From contig NZ_AP018441.1 of assembly GCF_009937975.1 (NCBI RefSeq), forward strand, positions 2,976,001 through 3,040,000: DNA of 64,000 nt, in the 5' to 3' direction. Made by a program: the position numbers and the translations under genes. The DNA is from Undibacterium sp. YM2. GTDB taxonomy: Bacteria; Pseudomonadota; Gammaproteobacteria; Burkholderiales; Burkholderiaceae_D. The notes below the pieces were generated by a model. It had not been told where the DNA came from and did no database searches. It saw only the letters and a list, made by a program, of their open reading frames with translations. Shown piece after piece: positions 35,174 through 44,276 of the stretch (positions within the stretch are counted from its first letter, which is position 1; every line of letters begins with the position of its first letter).

Positions 35174-36625
35174 ATGACTAAATTGAACGCTTCGCGCCGC
35201 GAGTTTTTGCGCTTCTCCACTGCACTTGGTGTTGCCGGTGCTGCAGGCAGCGCCAGCCTGCCCTTTGCCATCAATCTGGCAACCATGGGTTCCGCTGCGG
35301 CACAAACCTCTTCCGGCGGCTACAAGGCACTCGTATGCCTGTTCCTGTATGGTGCCAATGATCATGCCAATACCGTACTGGCAACTGACAGCACGTCCTG
35401 GAGTCAATACACCACAGTGCGTACCACCAACGAGGCAGGATCAATAGCCCTGCCCGCTGTCGGCAGCAATGGCGGCGTCTTGCCTATCAGCCCGACCACA
35501 TCCCAGGCTGGCCGCAGCTTCGCATTACATCCGCAGCTAGGCCCACTAAAAAGCCTGTTTGACAATGGCCGCGCAGCGATACTCAGCAATGTTGGTCCGC
35601 TGATCGTGCCGACCACTCTGGCACAATACAAGGCTGGCAGCGTACCACTGCCACCGAAACTGTTTTCTCATAATGACCAGCAGTCCCTGTGGCAAGCCTA
35701 TGCACCTGAAGGTGCAGCTTATGGCTGGGGTGGGCGCATGGGTGATATGCTGGCCGCATCGAATGCCTACCCTGTATTTACGGCGATATCAACGTCTGGC
35801 AACGCTGTTTTTCTTGCGGGGCGCAACATCAATCAATATCAGGTCAGCGCGTCAGGCGCAGTGCCTATTGGCGGCCTGACCGGCACCCTGTTTGGCTCCA
35901 GTGCTGCTGGCAATCCTTTAAAGAACATCATCGCATCAGACTCTGCCAATCTGTTTCAGAAAGAGCATGCGGCGGTCACCAACCGCTCCATCAACGCACA
36001 AAGCCTGTTGAGTCCTGCAATGGCTCCTGCAGGCGCTACTGGCGTTCCCAACCCCACACAATATACCAACCCCAACAATGGCAATCTGGCCAACAATGGC
36101 CTGGCCTCCCAATTGCAAACGATCGCCAGGATCATCGCCGGACGCAGCGCCCTGGGCGCACAAAGACAAGTGTTCTTTGTCAGCCTGGGCGGTTTCGATA
36201 CGCATGACTTCCAGCGTACGGCGCATGCAGACCTGATGGCCAGGCTGGCTCATGCCATCAGTTATTTTGATGGTGTCATGGGTAACTTGCAGGGCACTGA
36301 CATGCGCAAGCAGGTGACCCTGTTCACGGCCTCGGATTTTGGCAGGACCTTTACCAGCAATGGTGATGGCACCGATCATGGCTGGGGCTCTCACCACTTC
36401 ATCGTTGGTGGCGCGGTCAAAGGTAATAATATTTATGGTGATTTCCCGGTAACGGGGCTCAAGCATAGCCTTGATGTGGGGTCCGGCAGCCTGCTGCCAC
36501 AGATATCGGTTGATCAGTATGGTGCCACACTGGCAAACTGGTTTGGACTGAGCACGAGCCAGATTAATGATATTTTCCCGAATATCACTAATTTTTCCAA
36601 CCGCAATCTGGGATTCCTGACTTAG
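35174..36625 (+). CDS. Tat-exported DUF1501 protein
   Basis: A 483-residue protein. The N-terminus has a twin-arginine signal (ASRREFLRFSTALGVAGAAG). The body is DUF1501, a relative of the alkaline-phosphatase/sulfatase fold. Landmarks are LVCLFLYGANDHANTVL, FALHPQLGPLKSLFD, SLGGFDTHDFQR and FTASDFGRTFTSNGDGTDHG, the last containing Asp/His residues that could bind metal. It follows the DUF1800 gene by 12 bp and is surely co-transcribed. The substrate is unknown. Confidence 0.87.
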   Translation: MTKLNASRREFLRFSTALGVAGAAGSASLPFAINLATMGSAAAQTSSGGYKALVCLFLYGANDHANTVLATDSTSWSQYTTVRTTNEAGSIALPAVGSNGGVLPISPTTSQAGRSFALHPQLGPLKSLFDNGRAAILSNVGPLIVPTTLAQYKAGSVPLPPKLFSHNDQQSLWQAYAPEGAAYGWGGRMGDMLAASNAYPVFTAISTSGNAVFLAGRNINQYQVSASGAVPIGGLTGTLFGSSAAGNPLKNIIASDSANLFQKEHAAVTNRSINAQSLLSPAMAPAGATGVPNPTQYTNPNNGNLANNGLASQLQTIARIIAGRSALGAQRQVFFVSLGGFDTHDFQRTAHADLMARLAHAISYFDGVMGNLQGTDMRKQVTLFTASDFGRTFTSNGDGTDHGWGSHHFIVGGAVKGNNIYGDFPVTGLKHSLDVGSGSLLPQISVDQYGATLANWFGLSTSQINDIFPNITNFSNRNLGFLT

Positions 36626-36630
36626 ACCAT

Positions 36631-36665
36631 ACACCACTGCAAATGCATAATGCTTGCAGTGGTGT
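36631..36665. terminator. Hairpin between the DUF1501 gene and glsA
   Basis: A 12-bp stem (ACACCACTGCAA / TTGCAGTGGTGT) with an 11-nt loop, between convergent genes. There is no strong T-run on either strand. Confidence 0.55.
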
Positions 36666-36684
36666 CAGTGGTGTATATCGGAAA

Positions 36685-37605
36685 TCAAAAAATGGATCTG
36701 GCTGTCAGCGTGGTGAAACGCTCCAGCGCATAAGTACCCGCCAGCGAATTGCCGGTGGCATCCAGCCCCGGCGACCAGACAGCTACTGCAAGCTCACCCG
36801 GCACCAGCGCCAGAATACCACCGCCAACACCACTCTTGGCGGGCAAACCCACGCGGTAGGCAAAATCACCTGCCGCATCATAGGTGCCGCAAGTCAGCAT
36901 CAACGCATTCAGGCGCTTGGATGAGCTGGCATCGAGAATTTGCTGTCCACTCCAGGGTACGCTGCCATGATTGGCCAGGAAGCTGCCCGCCTTGGCCAAC
37001 TCAGCACAAGTCATGGTCAGCGAGCATTGGCGGCAATAGCTATCGATGACGGTTTTGACGGGATTATGCAGATTGCCAAAATCTTTCATTAAATGAGCAA
37101 TTGCATAATTGCGGTGTGCGGTCTGCCGTTCAGACTGGGCAACCGCCATATCAAAATCGATGGTAGGTTCGCCAGAAATGGTACGGGCGAACTGCTGGAC
37201 CGCAATATCAGATTGTACAAAGCGAGCCGACAAAATGTCAGCAATGACCAGCGCGCCCGCATTAATGAAGGGGTTACGCGGCTTGCCACGCTCGTATTCC
37301 AGCTGGACCAGGGAATTGAAAGGATTACCGGAAGGCTCGCGCCCTACCCGCTCCCAGATTGCATCGCCTTCGCGGGAAAATGCCAGCGCCAGCGCAAACA
37401 GCTTGGTGACGCTTTGCAAAGAAAATTTTTGCTGGCTATCACCTATGTTGTAGGTGCTGCCATCCAGGCAATACACAGCCATGCCAAAATGCTGGGCTGA
37501 TACTTTGGATAACTCAGGAATATAGGAAGCCACTTTCCCCTGAGTCAATAAAGGCTGGACTTCAGCAAAAATGGTCTGAAGTATGGCTGCGTAATCAGGC
37601 AACAT
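36685..37605 (-). CDS. glsA: Glutaminase
   Basis: Hydrolyses glutamine to glutamate and ammonia. It has 306 residues of the serine-dependent beta-lactamase fold, with SxxK in LQSVTKLFALAL, NPFINAGALV, CRQCSLTMTCAELAKA and SGVGGGILALVPG. The gene starts 13 bp after the stop of dcd and is probably co-transcribed with it. Confidence 0.96.
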   Translation of the reverse strand: MLPDYAAILQTIFAEVQPLLTQGKVASYIPELSKVSAQHFGMAVYCLDGSTYNIGDSQQKFSLQSVTKLFALALAFSREGDAIWERVGREPSGNPFNSLVQLEYERGKPRNPFINAGALVIADILSARFVQSDIAVQQFARTISGEPTIDFDMAVAQSERQTAHRNYAIAHLMKDFGNLHNPVKTVIDSYCRQCSLTMTCAELAKAGSFLANHGSVPWSGQQILDASSSKRLNALMLTCGTYDAAGDFAYRVGLPAKSGVGGGILALVPGELAVAVWSPGLDATGNSLAGTYALERFTTLTARSIF

Positions 37606-37618
37606 CTATACTAAAAGC

Positions 37619-38185
37619 TCAAGTCTTTGGAAGAGTCACACCGACCTGACCCTGATACTTGCCACCTCGGTCTTTGTAAGATGTTTCGCAGATTTCATCG
37701 CTCTCAAAGAACAACACCTGGGCGCAACCCTCACCTGCATAAATCTTGGCTGGCAATGGTGTGGTATTGGAAAATTCCAGTGTCACATAACCTTCCCACT
37801 CAGGCTCAAACGGCGTGACATTGACAATGATGCCGCAACGCGCATAAGTGGATTTGCCGAGGCATATGGTCAATACACTGCGCGGAATACGGAAATACTC
37901 CATCGTGCGCGCTAGCGCAAATGAATTTGGTGGAATGATGCAGACATCGCCCTTGAAATCGACAAAGGATTTTTCATCGAAGTTTTTAGGATCCACAATG
38001 GTGCTGTTGATATTCGTGAAAATCTTGAATTCGTCGGCACAACGTATATCGTAACCGTAAGAAGAAGTACCATAACTGACGATGCGGTTGCCATCACGCT
38101 CACGCACCTGACCTGGTTCAAACGGCTCTATCATGCCGTGTTGTTCTGCCATACGGCGTATCCATTTGTCTGATTTAATACTCAT
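37619..38185 (-). CDS. dcd: dCTP deaminase
   Basis: Converts dCTP to dUTP, the main route to dUMP for ThyA. It has 188 residues, with [16 protein letters not shown], the catalytic region [20 protein letters not shown] and the C-terminal [13 protein letters not shown]. The protein begins [19 protein letters not shown]. Upstream lies a 278-bp divergent promoter region shared with the YgiQ-type gene. Confidence 0.98.
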   Translation of the reverse strand: MSIKSDKWIRRMAEQHGMIEPFEPGQVRERDGNRIVSYGTSSYGYDIRCADEFKIFTNINSTIVDPKNFDEKSFVDFKGDVCIIPPNSFALARTMEYFRIPRSVLTICLGKSTYARCGIIVNVTPFEPEWEGYVTLEFSNTTPLPAKIYAGEGCAQVLFFESDEICETSYKDRGGKYQGQVGVTLPKT

Positions 38186-38463
38186 GCGCTTCTCCTGCCA
38201 AATTAATATTGGCGCGATTTTACGCGAAAACAGCTATATCTAATATGGAATTAGCCGCAAAAAGGGCAAACAAATTTATAGGGAATTTTGCGCAACTGTA
38301 AATATTGCAGGTACGCAGGAAGTTGAACCATTGCTGCGCCAGGAGCCTGATAGTGAATGAAATTAGCAATAAGATCACTTCAACTTCTTGCAAGCTTTTG
38401 ATTTTTCAGAAGAATTTCCTTGTCGACACACAAAACAAGTAGCTTTCCGGTACAATTCGGCCC

Positions 38464-40782
38464 ATGAACGCTCAGCCTAAAAATTTATTCTCTTTCCCAC
38501 GTTTTCGTCCTGAAGTCGGCGGGAAAAATACTGCTCCATTCCTCCCCATGTCACGCGCCGAAATGGATGTATTGGGCTGGGATAGTTGCGATGTCATCCT
38601 CGTTACTGGCGATGCCTATATTGACCACCCCAGCTTCGGCATGGCTCTGATTGGCCGTCTGCTCGAACATCACGGCTTCCGTGTTGGCATCATCAGCCAG
38701 CCGGACTGGCAATCTGCCGATGCCTTCCGTGCGCTGGGTAAGCCAAATCTGTATTTTGGTGTCACAGCGGGCAATATGGATTCCATGGTGAACCGCTATA
38801 CGGCTGACCGCAAAATACGCTCAGAAGACGCCTATACGCCCGATGGCGACCGCACAAAACGCCCCGACCGTGCGCTGGTGGTGTATGCCCAGCGTGCCCG
38901 TGAAGCTTACCCGGATGCCAATGTAGTTGTAGGCAGTATAGAAGCCAGTTTGCGCCGTATTGCGCATTATGATTACTGGTCTGACAAGGTAAGACGCTCG
39001 GTCTTGCCCGATTCAAAAGCCGACATCCTGTTGTTTGGCAATGCCGAACGCGCACTCATAGACCTGACCCACCGCCTGGCAAGTGGCGAAGCCATCAAGG
39101 ATATCCGCAATCTGCGCGGCACCGCCTTCATGACACCAAAAGGCTGGCTGCCAGATGAAGACTGGACAGAAATCAACTCTGTCAAAATTGATACGCCAGG
39201 CAAGATAGAAGCACATACCGATCCGTACGCCATGGTGCCTGAGAAAGAGGCAAAATGTGCCACCGGCGATGCTCCTGCCGCTACATCCATGGAAGCCAGG
39301 CCAGAGGTCAAAACCGAAGCCAAGGCTGACGTCGTCCAATTGCAAGCCATACGTATCATGAGCCGCGAAGAGCGTCAACTCATGCTGCGCAACAAGCAAC
39401 ACAAATCTGTCATACGCCTGCCTTCCTTTGACGAAGTCAAGGAAGACGCGGTTCTGTATGCCCATGCTTCACGCGTATTCCATCTTGAGGCCAATCCCGG
39501 CAATGCCAAGGCGCTGGTGCAAGGCCATGGCGACCGCGATGTCTGGCTGAACCCGCCACCGCTGCCACTGGCCATGGACGAAATGGATGGCGTGTATGAC
39601 CGCGCCTACGCACGTGCGCCCCACCCTGCCTACGGCAAGTCACGCATACCAGCTTGGGAGATGATACGTTTCTCGGTGAATATCATGCGTGGCTGCTTTG
39701 GTGGCTGTACTTTCTGCTCGATTACCGAGCATGAAGGCCGCATCATACAAAGCCGCTCTGAACCTTCAATTTTGCGCGAGATAGAAGAAATCCGCGACAA
39801 GGTCAAAGGCTTTACCGGCACCATTTCTGATCTTGGCGGCCCGACAGCCAATATGTATCGCCTGGCCTGCAAGGACAAGAAGATAGAAGAATCCTGCCGT
39901 CGCTTGTCTTGCGTCTATCCTGGCATCTGTTCAAACCTGGGAACCGACCACAGCAAGCTGATCTCGATTTACCGCAAGGCACGTGCGCTTCCCGGCATCA
40001 AGAAGATACTGGTCAGCTCTGGCCTGCGCTATGACCTGGCTGTGCGCTCGCCAGAGTATGTAAAAGAACTGGTCACTCATCACGTCGGCGGCTTGCTGAA
40101 GATTGCGCCTGAGCACACCGAAGCCGATACATTGTCCAAGATGATGAAGCCCGGCATAGGCAGCTATGACGAGTTCAAGGCCATGTTCCAGAAGTATTCA
40201 AAAGAAGCTGGCAAGGAACAATACCTGATCCCTTACTTTATCGCCGCCCATCCAGGCTCTACCGATGAAGACATGGTGAACCTGGCTGTCTGGCTCAAGA
40301 AAAATGATTTCAAGCTGGATCAGGTGCAAACCTTCATGCCTACTCCTATGGCGCTGGCAACCACCATGTACCATACCCGCAAGAATCCGCTGAAGAAAGT
40401 CACTGCCGATTCTGAGGTAGTGGAGACAGCACGCTCAGGCAAGATCCGCAAATTGCACAAGGCGTTATTGCGTTATCATGCGCCAGAAAACTGGGAAATC
40501 ATCCACGAAGCACTGGTACGCATGGGCAGGCGTGACTTGATAGGTAGTGGGCCCAAACACCTGATCCCGCTGCGCCAGCCACATATACCGATTACCATCG
40601 ATGAGAGTGGTGTTGCCAATGGCAAGCGCGTAGCAGCGCCAAGAATTGATACTTTTGGCAAAAAGTCTTATGCACGCGCAGCATCAAACGCAAAAACAGC
40701 ACCCGCCAGCCCTGCTCGTCCGGCATTGGCTTATAAATCAGCCAAGCCTAAAGCGGCTACCAGCAAAACAGGCAGACGCTAA
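38464..40782 (+). CDS. YgiQ-family radical SAM protein
   Basis: A 772-residue radical SAM enzyme. It has a B12-binding-like N-terminal domain ([39 protein letters not shown]), the cluster motif C-x3-C-x2-C in [13 protein letters not shown], and the family block [13 protein letters not shown]. The C-terminus is a basic Ala/Lys-rich tail of about 40 residues. The reaction of YgiQ is not known. It stands alone with its own terminator. Confidence 0.92.
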   Translation: MNAQPKNLFSFPRFRPEVGGKNTAPFLPMSRAEMDVLGWDSCDVILVTGDAYIDHPSFGMALIGRLLEHHGFRVGIISQPDWQSADAFRALGKPNLYFGVTAGNMDSMVNRYTADRKIRSEDAYTPDGDRTKRPDRALVVYAQRAREAYPDANVVVGSIEASLRRIAHYDYWSDKVRRSVLPDSKADILLFGNAERALIDLTHRLASGEAIKDIRNLRGTAFMTPKGWLPDEDWTEINSVKIDTPGKIEAHTDPYAMVPEKEAKCATGDAPAATSMEARPEVKTEAKADVVQLQAIRIMSREERQLMLRNKQHKSVIRLPSFDEVKEDAVLYAHASRVFHLEANPGNAKALVQGHGDRDVWLNPPPLPLAMDEMDGVYDRAYARAPHPAYGKSRIPAWEMIRFSVNIMRGCFGGCTFCSITEHEGRIIQSRSEPSILREIEEIRDKVKGFTGTISDLGGPTANMYRLACKDKKIEESCRRLSCVYPGICSNLGTDHSKLISIYRKARALPGIKKILVSSGLRYDLAVRSPEYVKELVTHHVGGLLKIAPEHTEADTLSKMMKPGIGSYDEFKAMFQKYSKEAGKEQYLIPYFIAAHPGSTDEDMVNLAVWLKKNDFKLDQVQTFMPTPMALATTMYHTRKNPLKKVTADSEVVETARSGKIRKLHKALLRYHAPENWEIIHEALVRMGRRDLIGSGPKHLIPLRQPHIPITIDESGVANGKRVAAPRIDTFGKKSYARAASNAKTAPASPARPALAYKSAKPKAATSKTGRR

Positions 40783-40820
40783 AAGATTCCAAATAAGCAA
40801 CAACAGTCTGGCAAAAGATG

Positions 40821-40860
40821 AAAGCTGTGTTGACCTGCACCGGTCAACACAGCTTTTTTT
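40821..40860 (+). terminator. Rho-independent terminator after the YgiQ gene
   Basis: A perfect 15-bp stem (AAAGCTGTGTTGACC / GGTCAACACAGCTTT) with a 6-nt loop and a long T-run. Confidence 0.93.
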
Positions 40861-40951
40861 CACTCCAGCTCTTTTCATGCTCTTGCACTGATGTAGAATC
40901 AAATCATCACTTGCCACCAAATCCAGGTCATCAACACCATAGGGAGGAAGT

Positions 40952-41242
40952 ATGAAACACATGAAAACAGTATTGATACTTGAGCATACTGAAGAGGTTT
41001 TCGACAAGCTCACCTGTGATGTCTGTGGGGCAGAGTCAAAGTGGGATGAAAACTGGGCAAGCAAAGAGCACGAAAAATCCATTACCACCCTGCAACTGGA
41101 AGAGGAAGAGTCTTTCCCTCATGGTGGCCAATCTACCCAGACGCAATACCATATTTGTCCATCCTGCTTCAAAACTCATCTGGCGAAGTGGATGGAAAGC
41201 CACAGGGAATCGAAACCCACAATCACTAACTCGGTCTGGTAA
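40952..41242 (+). CDS. Small zinc-ribbon protein, unknown function
   Basis: A 96-residue protein with a strong ribosome-binding site (AGGGAGGAAG). It has two CxxC knuckles (LTCDVCGAES and HICPSCFKTHLAKWM) separated by about 45 residues including an acidic stretch, as expected for a split zinc ribbon. I do not recognise the family. It stands alone between a terminator and prfB. Confidence 0.65.
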   Translation: MKHMKTVLILEHTEEVFDKLTCDVCGAESKWDENWASKEHEKSITTLQLEEEESFPHGGQSTQTQYHICPSCFKTHLAKWMESHRESKPTITNSVW

Positions 41243-41436
41243 CAGCACAAACCAGGCTTTGAGCCAAATGCACTTTTGTGCAAATGCGCAAAAATGAGCG
41301 ATAAACCCAGGCAAATCTGTCTGGGCTTAGTCTGAGTTTAATATCATTTAAACATATCAATGTGAGCAAATTACTTCAAGCGCCTTACAGCAAGGTATAA
41401 TGCAAGGTTTGATTGCATTAGAAAAGTACACCTATC

Positions 41437-42541
41437 ATGGAAGCAGAACGCCTCAATAGCCTGTCCGCCCTGCTCGCCGACCTGACAGTCCGCGAAGCCG
41501 AACTCCGGAGGTATCTTTGACTTCGATATCAAGTCAGAGAAACTGGAACAAGTCAACGCCGAACTGGAAGACCCCGCTGTCTGGAATGACCCCAAACGCG
41601 CCCAGGAACTAGGCAAAGAAAAAAAATCTCTGGAAGCCGTAGTCAACACGCTCATCAAGGCTGACAGCGGCCTGCGCGATGCCAACGACTTGTTCTCCAT
41701 GGCGCGCGAAGAAAATGATGACGACACGCTGGAAGCCATAGAAGTTGACGCACAAGCTTTGCGTGAGCTGGTCGAAGGCATGGAATTCCGTCGCATGTTC
41801 AACAACCCCATGGACCCGAACAATTGCTTTATCGATATCCAGGCCGGTGCTGGTGGTACGGAAGCCCAGGACTGGGCATCGATGTTGCTGCGTCAATACC
41901 TGCGTTATTGTGAGCGCAAAGGCTTCAAGGTTGAAATTCTGGAGCAATCCGACGGTGATGTTGCCGGTATCAAGACTGCGACCCTGAAAGTAGAGGGCGA
42001 ATACGCCTATGGCTTCTTGCGCACGGAAACCGGCGTACACCGCCTGGTACGCAAGTCCCCATTCGACTCCAACAATGGCCGCCACACATCCTTTTCCAGC
42101 CTGTTTGTCTATCCTGAGGTAGATGACTCGTTCGAGATTGACATCAATCCGGCAGATGTGCGCACCGATACTTACCGCGCTTCTGGTGCCGGTGGTCAGC
42201 ATATTAATAAAACCGACTCTGCTGTTCGTTTGACACATGGCCCTTCCGGCATTGTCGTCCAATGTCAGAATGACCGCAGCCAGCACAGGAACCGTGCAGA
42301 AGCGTGGGAAATGTTGAAGGCCAAACTGTTTGAACTCGAATTGCGCAAGCGCATGAGTGAAAAGCAGAATCTGGAAGATTCCAAGACCGACGTAGGTTGG
42401 GGTCACCAGATCCGCTCTTATGTACTGGATCAATCCCGCATTAAGGATTTACGCACGAATTTTGAATCAGGCAACACCAAGGCAATTTTGGATGGTGACC
42501 TGGATGAATTCATCGCGGCATCCTTAAAGCAAGGCGTTTAA
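41437..42541 (+). CDS. prfB: Peptide chain release factor 2, with programmed +1 frameshift
   Basis: RF2 ends translation at UGA and UAA. The gene is join(41437..41517, 41519..42541), 367 residues. The first frame encodes 27 residues ([20 protein letters not shown]...) and stops at the in-frame TGA at 41518. Ribosomes shift +1 at CTT-TGAC and continue with [11 protein letters not shown]. The second part carries the stop-recognition motif SPF ([11 protein letters not shown]) and the catalytic GGQ ([15 protein letters not shown]). When RF2 is scarce, slow termination at this UGA favours the shift, so the gene autoregulates. lysS follows. Confidence 0.98.
41507..41521 (+). promoter_or_regulatory. 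RF2 programmed frameshift signal
   Basis: GGAGG-TAT-CTT-TGA-C: an internal Shine-Dalgarno-like GGAGG, 3-nt spacer, slippery CTT and the weak stop context TGAC. This is the arrangement that drives the +1 shift in E. coli prfB. Confidence 0.97.
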
Positions 42542-42555
42542 TACATTGCTTACAG

Positions 42556-42577
42556 TGCGCAGGCGATCGCCTGCGCA
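42556..42577. repeat. 22-bp perfect palindrome in the prfB-lysS spacer
   Basis: The arms TGCGCAGGCGA / TCGCCTGCGCA meet without a loop, with GATC at the centre. As RNA it would form a strong GC-rich hairpin 56 nt before the lysS start. It has no T-run, so it is more likely a processing, stabilising or protein-binding element than a terminator. Confidence 0.6.
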
Positions 42578-42632
42578 GCCTTAAAGAATCAAAACCCGCA
42601 GGCCAGATGCCTGCCCTCCCTTAGGGAAAATT

Positions 42633-44171
42633 ATGTCCGACATCAATAACACAACTCCAAATGGAGATACGCCAGTCGATGAAAGCTCCGTCATGGCAAT
42701 TCGTCGTGCCAAATTGGACGCGATCCGCGCCAAAGGCATAGCCTTTCCAAATGATTTCCGCCCACTGCATAAAGCCGCTGATCTGCATGAGAAATACGGA
42801 TCAAAAACTCGTGAAGAGCTGGAAGCAATGAATGTTGAAGTGACGATTGCTGGTCGTATGATGAAACAACGTGAAGCTGGCAAAAAAGCCGCCTTTGCTG
42901 AACTTCAAGACGCTTCTGGTATTAAGGCTAACGGTTGCATACAGTTGTATGTCACCACAGACAAAACCGGCGAAGCCGAAATGGAAGCCTTCCGTCACTA
43001 TGACCTGGGCGATATCCTGGGCATAGAAGGCGTACTGTTCAAAACAAAAACTGATGAATTGACAGTCAAGGTCACGACCTTGCGCATGCTGACCAAGTCC
43101 CTGCGTCCTTTGCCTGACAAATTCCATGGCCTGGCCAATCAGGAAACCAAATACCGCCAGCGTTATGTCGACCTCATCATGAGCGAAGACACACGCCGCA
43201 CTTTCAAGGCGCGCACGGCCGCCATGAACTCTATCCGCTCCTTCATGAACAGCAATGATTTCATGGAAGTGGAAACGCCAATGTTGCATGTGATACCTGG
43301 CGGCGCGGCAGCCAAGCCTTTCATCACGCATCACAATGCGCTGGACATGCAAATGTATCTGCGTATCGCGCCTGAGCTGTACCTAAAACGTCTGGTGGTT
43401 GGTGGTTTTGACCGCGTGTTTGAAGTCAATCGCAACTTCCGCAATGAAGGTGTATCACCACGCCACAATCCAGAATTCACGATGATGGAATTCTATGCGG
43501 CCTATGTCGATTACAAATGGCTCATGGACTTTACTGAACAAGTCATACGCAAAGCCGCTGAAGATGCACACGGCACAGCCGTATTGACTTATCAGGGTCG
43601 TGAACTGGATTTGAGCAAGCCTTTCCAGCGCCTGACCATTGTTGGTGCCATCAACAAATACGCACCAGACTATACCGACGAACAATTGCATGATGCTGAA
43701 TTCATCAAGAAAGAATTGCTGAAGTTTGGCGTCAAACCTTTCGCCACCGCTGGTCTGGGCGCATTGCAACTGGCCCTGTTTGAAGAAACGGCAGAGGCGC
43801 AATTGTGGGACCCGACCTATATCATTGACTACCCTGTCGAAGTCTCGCCACTGGCACGTGCCTCTGACACGGTTGCAGGCATCACCGAACGTTTCGAGCT
43901 GTTCATGACGGGCCGCGAAATCGCCAACGGTTTCTCGGAATTGAATGACGCAGAAGACCAGGCAGCGCGCTTCCAGGCGCAGGTTGCAGCAAAAGATGCT
44001 GGCGACGAAGAAGCCATGTACTACGACGCTGATTACATCCGCGCCCTGGAATATGGCCTGCCACCAACTGGCGGTTGTGGCATAGGCATAGACCGTTTGA
44101 TGATGTTGATCACTGATTCACCTAACATCCGTGACGTGATTTTGTTCCCGCATTTGCGCCGGGAAGAATAA
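42633..44171 (+). CDS. lysS: Lysyl-tRNA synthetase, class II
   Basis: Charges tRNA-Lys. It has 512 residues. The anticodon-binding OB fold lies in the N-terminal 150. Class II motif 1 is in [20 protein letters not shown], motif 2 in [20 protein letters not shown], and motif 3 in [12 protein letters not shown]. The prfB-lysS order is conserved in many proteobacteria. Confidence 0.99.
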   Translation: MSDINNTTPNGDTPVDESSVMAIRRAKLDAIRAKGIAFPNDFRPLHKAADLHEKYGSKTREELEAMNVEVTIAGRMMKQREAGKKAAFAELQDASGIKANGCIQLYVTTDKTGEAEMEAFRHYDLGDILGIEGVLFKTKTDELTVKVTTLRMLTKSLRPLPDKFHGLANQETKYRQRYVDLIMSEDTRRTFKARTAAMNSIRSFMNSNDFMEVETPMLHVIPGGAAAKPFITHHNALDMQMYLRIAPELYLKRLVVGGFDRVFEVNRNFRNEGVSPRHNPEFTMMEFYAAYVDYKWLMDFTEQVIRKAAEDAHGTAVLTYQGRELDLSKPFQRLTIVGAINKYAPDYTDEQLHDAEFIKKELLKFGVKPFATAGLGALQLALFEETAEAQLWDPTYIIDYPVEVSPLARASDTVAGITERFELFMTGREIANGFSELNDAEDQAARFQAQVAAKDAGDEEAMYYDADYIRALEYGLPPTGGCGIGIDRLMMLITDSPNIRDVILFPHLRREE

Positions 44172-44199
44172 TAATTGACATAGTCAAGCATAAATAAGG

Positions 44200-44231
44200 A
44201 AGGGACTGTAGAATTTGCAGTCCCTTTTGTT
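44200..44231 (+). terminator. Rho-independent terminator after lysS
   Basis: AAGGGACTG / CAGTCCCTT (9 bp) with a 9-nt loop and a TTTTGTTTT tail. Confidence 0.85.
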
Positions 44232-44240
44232 TTCTGCTCA

Positions 44241-44260
44241 TCTTCTGCCATCTTCTGCCA
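44241..44260 (+). repeat. 10-bp tandem duplication upstream of the ABC transporter gene
   Basis: TCTTCTGCCA occurs twice in direct succession, preceded by a degenerate copy (TTTCTGCTCA). It lies 17 bp before the ATG. Copy-number change would alter the leader length. Confidence 0.6.
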
Positions 44261-44276
44261 TTAAGTAAATCCTGCC

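Noticed and set aside
36643..37500. Plus-strand frames opposite glsA
   Set aside because: Shadows; the minus-strand frame encodes a complete glutaminase.
41437..41520. prfB read as a pseudogene because of the in-frame TGA
   Set aside because: The TGA is in the classical RF2 frameshift context and the downstream frame is complete.
42563..42570. GCGATCGC as a cyanobacterial-type HIP1 repeat
   Set aside because: It occurs here as the core of one palindrome; nothing else in the window suggests an iterated HIP1 element.
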